From the NCBI GenBank assembly GCA_043764895.1, contig JAYUJY010000089.1:1-32218 (forward strand): 32,218 nucleotides of DNA, read 5' to 3'. A program made the translations under genes and the position numbers. Position 1 is the stretch's first letter. The number at the start of each line of letters is the position of its first letter. Below the pieces are notes generated by a model. That model was not told the origin of the DNA. It made no database searches and worked only from the letters and a program-made list of their open reading frames with translations. Below are positions 8,160 to 15,592 of this stretch, piece by piece. This DNA is from JAAFJU01 sp043764895 (GTDB taxonomy: Bacteria > Cyanobacteriota > Cyanobacteriia > Leptolyngbyales > Leptolyngbyaceae).

Positions 8160-8825
8160 ATGGCTTCTGCGATCGCAATTGACGACCTCCGGTTTCAGTG
8201 GGGTAACGGACAGACGGTGTTGAACGGGTGCTCCTTGGACATTCCCCAGGGAGAGTTTTGGATGCTTTTGGGCACGAATGGCTGCGGCAAATCGACATTG
8301 CTTCGTTTAATTGCCGGACTTCTACCCCAGCAGTCCGGCACCATTCACGTCTCCCCAAAACTCGGCTTCGTCTTCCAAAACCCCGATCACCAACTTGTCA
8401 TGCCCACGGTCGGCGCGGATGTGGCCTTTGGACTCGTGAAAGAACACCTCACCCCGACCCAAGTGCAAGCCCGCGTCGCAGAAGCCCTTTCCGCCGTCAA
8501 CCTACTTGAATTTCGTCGTCGCCCCATCTACGCCCTCAGCGGCGGCCAAAAACAGCGCGTTGCCATAGCCGGGGCAATAGCGACCCACTGCGAAGTCTTA
8601 CTCCTCGACGAACCCACCGCCCTGCTCGATCCCGACAGCCAGCTCGAACTCGTCGTCGAAGTCCAGCGCCTCGTCAAATCACGCGGCATCACCGCACTCT
8701 GGGTCACACACCGCCTCAACGAACTCAATTATTGCGACCAAGCCATCCTCATGAGCCAAGGCAGCATCATCGACCAAGGCGATCCCCACCGCCTCCGCGA
8801 TCGCCTTATCGCAATGGAAAATTAG
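8160..8825 (+). CDS. ABC transporter ATP-binding protein, ECF/cobalt-type
   Basis: A complete 221-aa ABC ATPase. Walker A GTNGCGKST is at 38-46, the Q-loop glutamine at 73 (VFQNPDHQ), the signature LSGGQKQR at 126-133, Walker B VLLLDEP at 146-152, and the switch histidine in WVTHRL. The FQNPDHQLVMPTVGADVAFGL segment is typical of energy-coupling-factor (CbiO/EcfA) ATPases, which power uptake of vitamins or cobalt/nickel through an EcfT/S membrane partner. No transmembrane subunit is encoded nearby, so the substrate is unknown and the partners must be elsewhere. The UPF0367 gene precedes it by 26 bp and an ATPase-nuclease gene follows after 28 bp. Confidence 0.9.
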   Translation: MASAIAIDDLRFQWGNGQTVLNGCSLDIPQGEFWMLLGTNGCGKSTLLRLIAGLLPQQSGTIHVSPKLGFVFQNPDHQLVMPTVGADVAFGLVKEHLTPTQVQARVAEALSAVNLLEFRRRPIYALSGGQKQRVAIAGAIATHCEVLLLDEPTALLDPDSQLELVVEVQRLVKSRGITALWVTHRLNELNYCDQAILMSQGSIIDQGDPHRLRDRLIAMEN

Positions 8826-8853
8826 CCCAGAATTAACCTAGAAATGTCACGTT

Positions 8854-10404
8854 ATGTCACGCCATTTCAACATTGCAGGACCCTGTAACCCAGACATTCA
8901 CTATATGCTTTCACCCTTGGCCCGAATCCCTAAGGTGATGGCGCTGATTGAGCAGCAAGCCTATTTTGTCATCCATGCTCCCCGCCAAATCGGCAAAACC
9001 ACTGTTATGATGGCCCTCGCCCAGGAGTTGACGAGTAGTGGTCGATACGTTGGCGTATTGGTGTCTGTTGAGGAAGCTGATGCATTTCCCAATGATATTG
9101 GTGCTGCCGAAGCCACCATTCTGCGATCGTGGTACGAAAATGCGACCGATCGTCTACCGTCCGATTTGGCTCCCACGCTGGCCGATCGAGTTGAACCGGG
9201 TCAAGGGATCCGATCGGCTCTCCGCAGTTGGGCCAAAACCGCATCTCGCCCGTTGGTTATTTTCATTGACGAAATCGATACCCTGCAAGACCAAGTGCTT
9301 ATCAGTGTTTTGCGCCAAATTCGATCGGGCTATGCCAATCGCCCCAAGGCTTTTCCCCATTCGCTCGCTTTGATCGGACTGCGCGATGTTCGGGACTATA
9401 AAGTAGCTTCAGGCGGTACGGACAGGCTCACGACAGCAAGTCCTTTCAATATCAAAGCGCAATCCCTATCTCTTGGCGATTTCACACTGGAAGATGTGAC
9501 AAACCTTTACGCTCAACACACTGAAGACACTCACCAACTTTTTACGGATGCTGCAACGCAACGGGCCTTTGATCTGAGTCAAGGACAGCCTTGGCTCGTA
9601 AATTCTATTGCAAAAGTTGTTGTGGAAGAACTAGTTCCCGATCGAGCCATTGCCATTACTCCAAACGAGATCGATCGGGCCAAAGACATCCTGATCCAGC
9701 GAATGGATACCCATCTTGATAGTTTAGTTGAACGGCTAAAAGAGAATCGTGTTCGTCAAGTGATCGAACCCATCCTTTCGGGTGGATCCTTTGATGATAT
9801 TCCGGAAGACGATCGGCGCTTTGTCCTTGATCTTGGGTTAGTCAAGCGATCGACCACAGGTGGTTTAGAAATTGCCAATCCGATTTACAAAGAGGTCTTG
9901 CCTAGGGTTCTTGCTAGTAATACTCAAGATAGTTTGCCTAGCATCCAACCCACTTGGTTGACTGCCGACGGAGAATTGGATATTGATGCGTTGCTAGAGG
10001 CATTCCTAGATTTTTGGAGGCAACATGGACAGCCTTTACTCAGAAGCGTTTCTTATCATGAAATTGCGCCCCATATTGTTCTGATGGCGTTCCTGCATCG
10101 GGTTGCCAATGGCGGTGGCCGATTGGAGCGAGAATATGCGATCGGGACTCGTCGGATAGATATCTGTTTACGTTATCGATCGGTGACTGTTGGCATGGAG
10201 CTTAAAGTTTGGCGTGATGGAGAGAAAGACCCGATGAACAAAGCCTTGGTGCAACTCGATCAATATTTAGCAGGATTGGGGTTAGACCGAGGCTGGCTAG
10301 TGATCTTTGATCAGCGGAGTGGATTGCCCCCGATCGAAGACCGCACCACAACGGCAATGCAGACAACAGCATCAGGTCGATCGATCACCGTGATTCGAGG
10401 ATAA
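8854..10404 (+). CDS. AAA-like P-loop ATPase with C-terminal PD-(D/E)XK nuclease-like domain
   Basis: A 516-aa two-domain protein. The N-terminal ATPase has Walker A APRQIGKTT (42-50) and Walker B LVIFIDEID (134-142), then DLSQGQPWLVNSIAKVVVEEL (240-260), a signature of AAA_35-like prokaryotic ATPases, followed by a winged-helix-like segment (about 300-350). The C-terminal part (about 395-490) looks like a PD-(D/E)XK fold: E425, the strand RRIDICLRY with D436, the E449-L-K451 motif in MELKVWR, then ALVQLDQYLAGL. All putative active-site residues are present. Related ATPase-nuclease fusions are widespread and mostly uncharacterised; some relate to mobile elements or defence. It starts 28 bp after the ABC ATPase and may be its operon partner by position only. 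Confidence 0.8.
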   Translation: MSRHFNIAGPCNPDIHYMLSPLARIPKVMALIEQQAYFVIHAPRQIGKTTVMMALAQELTSSGRYVGVLVSVEEADAFPNDIGAAEATILRSWYENATDRLPSDLAPTLADRVEPGQGIRSALRSWAKTASRPLVIFIDEIDTLQDQVLISVLRQIRSGYANRPKAFPHSLALIGLRDVRDYKVASGGTDRLTTASPFNIKAQSLSLGDFTLEDVTNLYAQHTEDTHQLFTDAATQRAFDLSQGQPWLVNSIAKVVVEELVPDRAIAITPNEIDRAKDILIQRMDTHLDSLVERLKENRVRQVIEPILSGGSFDDIPEDDRRFVLDLGLVKRSTTGGLEIANPIYKEVLPRVLASNTQDSLPSIQPTWLTADGELDIDALLEAFLDFWRQHGQPLLRSVSYHEIAPHIVLMAFLHRVANGGGRLEREYAIGTRRIDICLRYRSVTVGMELKVWRDGEKDPMNKALVQLDQYLAGLGLDRGWLVIFDQRSGLPPIEDRTTTAMQTTASGRSITVIRG

Positions 10405-10413
10405 TGATTCACA

Positions 10414-10459
10414 CAAATCCCAACCCAAATCCCAACCCAAATCCCAACCCAAATCCAAC
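10414..10459. repeat. 12-bp tandem repeat, about 3.8 copies
   Basis: The unit CAAATCCCAACC occurs three times in full (10414, 10426, 10438) and once in part. It immediately precedes copy 1 of the dispersed hairpin repeat. A related short tandem (AACAAATCC) precedes copy 2 at about 21255-21271. Confidence 0.9.
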
Positions 10460-10490
10460 GTAGGATGCGTTAAGCGAAGCAACGCATCAT
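10450..10490. repeat. Dispersed hairpin repeat, copy 1
   Basis: GATGCGTT (10464-10471) pairs with AACGCATC (10481-10488) around an AAGCGAAGC loop. The 35 bp at 10450-10484 are identical to 21265-21299. This type of GTAGGATGCGTTAAGCGAAGCAACGC-like element is a common interspersed repeat in cyanobacterial intergenic DNA. It lies between the convergent ATPase-nuclease and TauE/SafE genes and has no T-tract, so it is not a typical terminator. Confidence 0.85.
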
Positions 10491-10522
10491 CCCTAATCCC
10501 AACAACACCCCACCATCCCCCC

Positions 10523-11248
10523 TCACCCCAACAGCAATTTCATCCCCGCCACCCCCAACACCCCACCCAACACCCGTTTGATCGCCAAATCCGACGATCG
10601 CCAAGCCCCCCAATAGGACCCGATCGCCCCTCCCATCATCGCCGCCAAAAACAATCCCCCCGTCATCCCCGGCAACACCCCACCCGATCGCCAGCTTCCC
10701 ATCAACCCCGCGATCGAATTTAGCAAAATAAATCCCGCCGACACCGCCGACACCGTTTTCGTCTTGGCCCAATTCAGCTCCAGCATCAACGGCGTCAAAA
10801 AAATCCCGCCCCCCGTCCCCGTCAACCCCGCCACTCCTCCGATCGCCCCACCAACCAGCACCGCGATCGGCAACGACGGCGATCGTAGTTCCCCCTCCTC
10901 CCGAGGTCTGACCCAAAACCGCACCGCCGACAAACACAACACCAACCCTAGCAACACCTTCAGGATAGGGATTGGCAACCTCACATAACCCCCCAAAAAC
11001 GCCATCGGCACCGCCAACACCGACACCCACCCGAGCAACCGCCAAGACATCACCCCCGATCGCCAAAATTGCCAAGCCCCCAGCCCCGCCACCCCAATAT
11101 TCAACACCAACGCGATCGGCTTAATGTCAGTCGGCGCAATGCCATAGAGGGTCATCACCGCAATATAACCCGACGCCCCACCGTGCCCCACAGCCCCATA
11201 CAACACCGCGATCGCAAATACCCCCAGCCCCAGAAAAATATCCTCCAT
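10523..11248 (-). CDS. TauE/SafE (TSUP) family membrane permease
   Basis: A 241-aa hydrophobic protein with about eight predicted membrane segments and the two duplicated TSUP signatures: AVLYGAVGHGGASGYIA near the N-terminus, and GAIGGVAGLTGTGGGIFL at the start of the second half. TSUP proteins export or import small sulfur or organic anions (sulfite, sulfoacetate, taurine-derived). The substrate here is unknown. The frame extends upstream to 11299, but the ATG at 11248 has an AGGGG Shine-Dalgarno 6 nt upstream and begins at the first membrane helix. It is divergent from the YacP-like gene, with 109 bp between starts, so promoters of both genes lie there. DNA of this gene is strongly C-rich on the plus strand, giving long spurious antisense frames. 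Confidence 0.88.
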   Translation of the reverse strand: MEDIFLGLGVFAIAVLYGAVGHGGASGYIAVMTLYGIAPTDIKPIALVLNIGVAGLGAWQFWRSGVMSWRLLGWVSVLAVPMAFLGGYVRLPIPILKVLLGLVLCLSAVRFWVRPREEGELRSPSLPIAVLVGGAIGGVAGLTGTGGGIFLTPLMLELNWAKTKTVSAVSAGFILLNSIAGLMGSWRSGGVLPGMTGGLFLAAMMGGAIGSYWGAWRSSDLAIKRVLGGVLGVAGMKLLLG

Positions 11249-11357
11249 TCTTAACCCCTGAAATAATTTGTGGCAACATACATACCACAGTGTCATCATA
11301 AGGACGGTTGCTCATAATCCCGCCCAATGCCATGACCTTCAGCCTGCCCTGCAAACC

Positions 11358-11906
11358 ATGAAACCTGCCACCGCTCCCGAAGCCATATTCTTCATCGACG
11401 GCTACAACATTGTCGGAGCTTGGCACGATCTCAAAAAAATACGCGATCGGACTGGACTCGAAGAAGCAAGGCGCGCCCTCGTCCACCATCTCACCGGATT
11501 TGCGGCCTATAACGCCTACAATACCCAACTTGTCTTCGACGCCCAATACCGCGATACCCCCGCCAACGAAGAAATTGTTACTGACTTCCTCACCATCCAT
11601 TACACCAGCCCCAACGAAACCGCCGACACCTTCATCGAAAAAGCCTGCGCCGACTTCCGTCAAGACCTGCGGAAATTTCATCAGCGTCTCATTGTCGCTA
11701 CCAGCGATCGCGCCCAACAGCTTACCGTCATCGGCTACGGAGCCGAATGGATGTCCGCAGAACAGCTTTGGCACGAAGTAGACTTTACCAACACCCGAGT
11801 CCGTAGCAAACAAAAAAATAAGACTAAATCGTCTGGCCGTTTTCTGATGAACTCCCTCGATCCCGAAGCCCAAGCCAAACTCGATCGTCTCCGATTTGGT
11901 AAATAA
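11358..11906 (+). CDS. NYN-domain RNase, YacP/Rae1-like
   Basis: A 182-aa protein with the PIN-like NYN fold of the YacP family. FFIDGYNIVGAWHDL carries the first catalytic aspartate (D14). NAYNTQLVFDAQYRDT and the acidic NETADTFIEKAC follow, then LIVATSDRAQQL with the last metal-binding aspartate. The C-terminal basic tail is probably RNA-contacting. Bacillus Rae1 (YacP) is a ribosome-associated endoribonuclease, so a role in mRNA turnover is likely but inferred. The frame could begin at 11268, but that extension has no family resemblance and overlaps the divergent promoter region; 11358 puts the start 9 residues before the first strand. It is convergent with the FkbM gene, with 13 bp between stops. 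Confidence 0.85.
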   Translation: MKPATAPEAIFFIDGYNIVGAWHDLKKIRDRTGLEEARRALVHHLTGFAAYNAYNTQLVFDAQYRDTPANEEIVTDFLTIHYTSPNETADTFIEKACADFRQDLRKFHQRLIVATSDRAQQLTVIGYGAEWMSAEQLWHEVDFTNTRVRSKQKNKTKSSGRFLMNSLDPEAQAKLDRLRFGK

Positions 11907-11919
11907 CTGACTTCAATCC

Positions 11920-12663
11920 CTATCCCAAGCCCGTCAAGACACTTCGGTGTAAACAATATTTTTCAAACAATCGATCGGTATTGAACGGACTGCTCACCTG
12001 TTGATAGCCATGATGATTAAGAATGGGCAGCAGCTTCTCCCAGACCCACTCATCCGTCTCAATGGTTATCGCTCGAAAGACATATTCCTCAAAGGGAAAA
12101 TTCTTGAGCACCTTATATTCACTGCCCTCAATGTCGATCGCCAAATAATCAATCACCTGCGGCGCAGCATGGTTACGGAGAACCTCAACTAACGGCATTG
12201 CCTGCTTCTGCACCACCCGACCCATCTGCAAAATCTCATCGCTTCCCCACTTCTGGGTCAGGTTTTGCTGCACTCCACTGCAATAGGCCAGCCCTTCCAC
12301 GCCCTCCGCCATCACAAAATCCACCGTCTCAGCGCGATCGCTCAAGCACACCGAAACACAAACGCTATGGGGCCGATTCCGCACCAGTTCCCCATAAAAA
12401 TCGTCATGGGGTTCAATACAAATTCCCGTCCAGTCCAGCGCCGTCTCCAACACATAACAACTACTCGCCGCCTTTCCATTGGCCGCCCCAATCTCCACAA
12501 AGTAGCCCTTTCGCAGTCCCGGAAACACCTGCTCCACAATCCAGCGATCGTTTAAGGTCTCATTGTGATACTCATAGGCTGGACCATTTGCTGGACCATT
12601 TGCTGGACCATTTGTTGGGCCATTAAGTGGACGATTAGCTGGATGCGGTGGCAACGTAGACAT
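11920..12663 (-). CDS. FkbM-family SAM-dependent methyltransferase
   Basis: The 247-aa protein matches FkbM methyltransferases: YFVEIGAANGKAASS is the SAM-binding motif I, TGICIEPHDDFYGEL holds the acidic residue after strand 2, and DYLAIDIEGSEYKVLKNF is the family hallmark. These enzymes usually O-methylate sugars or secondary metabolites; the substrate is unknown. The N-terminal 30 residues are a low-complexity proline/asparagine tract with four GPxN repeats, coded by 12-bp tandem repeats (about 12579-12627), and are probably disordered. Alternative ATGs at 12681 and 12663 are both without a clear Shine-Dalgarno; 12663 avoids an odd hydrophobic leader (MWVLLL). Confidence 0.85.
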   Translation of the reverse strand: MSTLPPHPANRPLNGPTNGPANGPANGPAYEYHNETLNDRWIVEQVFPGLRKGYFVEIGAANGKAASSCYVLETALDWTGICIEPHDDFYGELVRNRPHSVCVSVCLSDRAETVDFVMAEGVEGLAYCSGVQQNLTQKWGSDEILQMGRVVQKQAMPLVEVLRNHAAPQVIDYLAIDIEGSEYKVLKNFPFEEYVFRAITIETDEWVWEKLLPILNHHGYQQVSSPFNTDRLFEKYCLHRSVLTGLG

Positions 12664-12794
12664 AAGCAGTAAAACCCACATAGAACAATGCGTCGTCCGC
12701 TATTCTAGCCTGAAGAGATTAGTGGACGATGTTCGATCGGTCATTGCTGCGCCACTGACCCAACGCAGACATTCAATAAAGATTGAAAAAGGGG

Positions 12795-12823
12795 TTGCAA
12801 ATCTGATGAAGGCTTGCTATCTT
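12795..12823 (+). promoter_or_regulatory. Probable promoter of tRNA-Asn
   Basis: TTGCAA (12795-12800) and TATCTT (12818-12823) are separated by 17 bp. Each box matches the sigma-70 consensus at four of six positions. Transcription would begin about 10 bp before the mature tRNA. Confidence 0.55.
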
Positions 12824-12841
12824 AAACGAGGTGAAGAGCGT

Positions 12842-12913
12842 TCCTCAGTAGCTCAGTGGTAGAGCGGTCGACTGTTAATCGACTGGTCGCAAGTTCGAAT
12901 CTTGCCTGGGGAG
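12842..12913 (+). tRNA. tRNA-Asn (GUU anticodon)
   Basis: A complete 72-nt cloverleaf. The acceptor arms TCCTCAG/CTGGGGA pair with one G-T, the D-arm is GCTC/GAGC, and the anticodon stem GTCGA/TCGAC encloses CTGTTAA with anticodon GTT at 12874-12876. The T-arm is GCAAG TTCGAAT CTTGC and the discriminator is G. CCA is not encoded and must be added post-transcriptionally. It delivers asparagine to AAC/AAU codons. An intrinsic terminator follows at 12929. Confidence 0.97.
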
Positions 12914-12928
12914 TTAATAAAAGGTGTT

Positions 12929-12969
12929 AAGGCGGTTGCAGACTTATGTTTGTAACCGCCTTTATTTTT
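12929..12969 (+). terminator. Intrinsic terminator after tRNA-Asn
   Basis: AAGGCGGTT (12929-12937) pairs perfectly with AACCGCCTT (12954-12962), followed by TATTTTT. The position 15 bp after the tRNA end fits termination of the tRNA transcript. Confidence 0.9.
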
Positions 12970-13111
12970 GCCTCTCGTGATATATACAGATCGGACGATC
13001 GATCGCATCTCGAAAAACTTCCGCGATCCTTACTAGAATACTCGGCAGAGGAAAGGGCATCTTGGAGAGAACAGACCCAAACCTTATTACTCTCCCCTGT
13101 AAATAGTTGCC

Positions 13112-13282
13112 ATGATGACAACCCTCGTAAACTTTCCGCTCTGGCGTTACCTCAATCAGCCTCTCTTTGAGGCGTCGAACCCTGTGATAAATCCAAAGCG
13201 ATTTTGGTACGTGTATCGTGTCGAATTTCTAGAACGTTGCCTAGAGCGCGAGTGCCGCACCACGGGTAAATCCCAAGACTAG
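13112..13282 (+). CDS. Small 56-aa protein upstream of trpS, unrecognised
   Basis: An ATG-ATG start at 13112 opens a 56-codon frame ending in TAG at 13280-13282. The product is rich in aromatic and charged residues, with segments such as NFPLWRYLNQPLFEASNPV and KRFWYVYRVEFLERCLE, unlike a random frame. The pattern is a hydrophobic/aromatic N-terminal half and an amphipathic helix ending in ERCLERECR with two cysteines. No signal peptide or membrane helix is seen. I do not recognise a family. It lies 128 bp before trpS on the same strand. No good Shine-Dalgarno precedes it, which lowers confidence. Confidence 0.5.
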   Translation: MMTTLVNFPLWRYLNQPLFEASNPVINPKRFWYVYRVEFLERCLERECRTTGKSQD

Positions 13283-13409
13283 CGTTTTAATCTCAAAGTA
13301 TGAACCTTAGGGCTGAACCCCAGCCTAAAGCACACGCTTGCGTCCGTCATCCCCTACAATGGAAAGCTATTACAGTTCTTCAGTTTTTTAACGGATTGCT
13401 CCAAGCGGT

Positions 13410-14420
13410 ATGACGAAGCAGCGTGTTCTTTCTGGAATCCAACCCACGGGCGATATGCACCTGGGCAACTACTTTGGAGCCATTCGTAATTGGGTCGAAA
13501 TTCAGGAACAGTACGAAAACTTTCTATTTCTTGCCGATCTTCACGCCATTACCGTTCCCCATGATCCCAAGGTTCTCGCGGGCAACACCTACAATGCCGC
13601 CGCTACCTATCTCGCCTGTGGTATCAGCCTTGAGCACGCCACCATCTTTGTCCAGTCTCACATTCCTGCCCATGCCGAACTCGCATGGCTTTTTAATTGC
13701 ATTACACCGCTGAACTGGCTGGAGCGCATGATTCAGTTCAAAGAAAAAGCCCTTAAGCAAGGTGAAGACGTAAGCGTTGGTCTCTTAGACTACCCAGTGC
13801 TCCAAGCCGCCGATATTCTCCTCTACGAACCCGATCAAGTCCCCGTCGGCGAGGACCAAAAGCAACACCTCGAACTCACTCGCGATATCGCCACTCGGTT
13901 CAACTACAAATTTGGCACTGAACAGCGGCCCGTGCTCAAAGTGCCGACCCCGCTGATTCGCAAAGCTGGCGCACGCGTCATGAGTCTCACGGATGGCACG
14001 AAAAAAATGTCCAAGTCAGACCCGTCAGATTTCAGTCGGATCAGCGTGCTCGATTCAAAAGAGACGATCGCCACCAAAATCAAAAAATGCAAAACCGATC
14101 CAACGCGCGGTCTAGAGTTTGGCAATGCCGATCGACCAGAGTGTAACAATCTTCTAACCCTCTATATGCTTCTTTCCGGCCAGACTCAGGATGCTGTTGC
14201 TTTGGAGTGCGCAGACATGGGGTGGGGACAATTCAAACCGTTATTGACCGAAGCTGCAATAGCTCACCTGACCCCGATCGGCGATCGATATCAGGCTCTG
14301 ATGGACGACAAGACGTATCTAGACTCCATCCTAAAAGACGGTCGCGAAAAAGCCGGGGCGGTCGCGAATGCAACTTTACATAAGGTCAAAACCTCCATGG
14401 GATTCTCTATCCCGCGATAG
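13410..14420 (+). CDS. trpS: Tryptophanyl-tRNA synthetase
   Basis: A 336-aa class I aminoacyl-tRNA synthetase of normal length that charges tRNA-Trp. GIQPTGDMHLGNYFGA contains the HIGH-equivalent (MHLGN, 16-20). KKMSKSD holds the KMSKS loop at 199-203. LDYPVLQAADILLY and VPVGEDQKQHLELTRDIA are bacterial TrpRS signatures for tryptophan and dimer contacts. No unusual insertions are seen. The frame is intact, and the gene is the first of a plus-strand run with the metF-like gene 101 bp downstream. Confidence 0.97.
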   Translation: MTKQRVLSGIQPTGDMHLGNYFGAIRNWVEIQEQYENFLFLADLHAITVPHDPKVLAGNTYNAAATYLACGISLEHATIFVQSHIPAHAELAWLFNCITPLNWLERMIQFKEKALKQGEDVSVGLLDYPVLQAADILLYEPDQVPVGEDQKQHLELTRDIATRFNYKFGTEQRPVLKVPTPLIRKAGARVMSLTDGTKKMSKSDPSDFSRISVLDSKETIATKIKKCKTDPTRGLEFGNADRPECNNLLTLYMLLSGQTQDAVALECADMGWGQFKPLLTEAAIAHLTPIGDRYQALMDDKTYLDSILKDGREKAGAVANATLHKVKTSMGFSIPR

Positions 14421-14521
14421 AGAAATTATAAGGATTTGGATGAACTTCTGATGAAATCGTCCTGACAGAAGGGAATTCGGTCTAGGCTAGTCCGTAGATT
14501 CACCCACCCGATTCGAGACCC

Positions 14522-15451
14522 ATGCAACGATCGCCTCTCACCCGCTTCCGTCAAGCCTTAGATGCCGGAGACTTCCTTGTCACTGCTGAAGTTGCGCCTC
14601 CCAAGGGTACGAATCCCGCGCACATGCTTCAGATGGCCCGCTTGCTGAAGCCTCATGTGCATTCGGTTAATATTACGGACGGGAGCCGAGCGGTGATGCG
14701 GATGTCGTCGTTGGTCTCTGCTCTGATTCTGTTAGAAAATGGCATCGAACCTATTTACCAAGTAGCGTGCCGCGATCGAAATGCGATCGCTCTTCAGGCG
14801 GATTTGCTCGGTGCCCATGCCTTAGGCGTTCGCAATGTCTTGGCGCTCACGGGCGATCCAGTCAAAGCTGGAGATCATCCTGACGCAAAAGCTGTCTTTG
14901 AGCTTGAATCTGTGCGGCTGCTGCAACTGATCACCAAGCTCAACGCCGGATTTGACTGGACTGACCACGCGCTGATCGATGGCGAAACTGATTTGTGTGT
15001 GGGCGCAGCGGTGGATCCTCAGTGTGGCAGTTGGTCGGGGCTGACCAGGCGGTTTGAGCGCAAAATTGAGGCCGGGGCGCAGTTTTTTCAGAGCCAACTC
15101 ATCACAGATTTCGATCGCCTCGAAAAATTCATGACCGAAATTGCCCGTCCTGCTGGCAAGCCCATTCTGGCTGGAATATTTTTACTCAAATCTGCAAAAA
15201 ATGCCCGGTTTATCAATCGCGTTGTCCCTGGCGTCAATATCCCCGAACACCTGATCGATCGCCTCGAAAAATCATCTGATCCGCTCCAAGAAGGCATTAC
15301 GATCGCCGCTGAACAAGTCAAACTTGCCCAAGACCTTTGCCAGGGCGTCCACCTGATGGCCGTCAAACGCGAAGACTTGATTCCACAGATTTTGGAGCAA
15401 GCTGGGGTCAAAGCCGTACAAGCCGTGGCGAGAGAAGTGGCGATCGTGTGA
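14522..15451 (+). CDS. Methylenetetrahydrofolate reductase family protein (MetF-like)
   Basis: A 309-aa TIM-barrel protein of the MTHFR family. FLVTAEVAPPKGTNPAHML has the catalytic glutamate after strand 1, SVNITDGSRAVMRMSS follows, and NVLALTGDPVK is the FAD/folate contact loop with the conserved aspartate. The family reduces 5,10-methylene-THF to 5-methyl-THF for methionine synthesis. The divergent N-terminus (AEVAPP rather than the FEFFPP of E. coli MetF) matches the form common in cyanobacteria and actinobacteria, where activity is less well established. I therefore give no symbol. It is intact, cytoplasmic, with a 101-bp spacer after trpS. Confidence 0.85.
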   Translation: MQRSPLTRFRQALDAGDFLVTAEVAPPKGTNPAHMLQMARLLKPHVHSVNITDGSRAVMRMSSLVSALILLENGIEPIYQVACRDRNAIALQADLLGAHALGVRNVLALTGDPVKAGDHPDAKAVFELESVRLLQLITKLNAGFDWTDHALIDGETDLCVGAAVDPQCGSWSGLTRRFERKIEAGAQFFQSQLITDFDRLEKFMTEIARPAGKPILAGIFLLKSAKNARFINRVVPGVNIPEHLIDRLEKSSDPLQEGITIAAEQVKLAQDLCQGVHLMAVKREDLIPQILEQAGVKAVQAVAREVAIV

Positions 15452-15592
15452 AGTTACAGCGAACTCTCCGGAGCTAGGCTAAAGTGAAATGAATGGAGAA
15501 TGTGTAGACATCGATCGTCAAAGACCATTAAAACGATCGCACATAATCCTTTCCAACCCTTTCCGACTCACCTACCAAAACGCTTCTCAGTC

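Noticed and set aside
10470..11873. Long minus-strand frames (201 and 248 codons) across the TauE/SafE and YacP-like genes
   Set aside because: They are glycine/valine-rich shadows of C-rich coding DNA and conflict with two clearly recognised genes.
12946..13170. 74-codon frame after tRNA-Asn
   Set aside because: It begins inside the tRNA terminator hairpin and overlaps the more convincing 13112-13282 frame.
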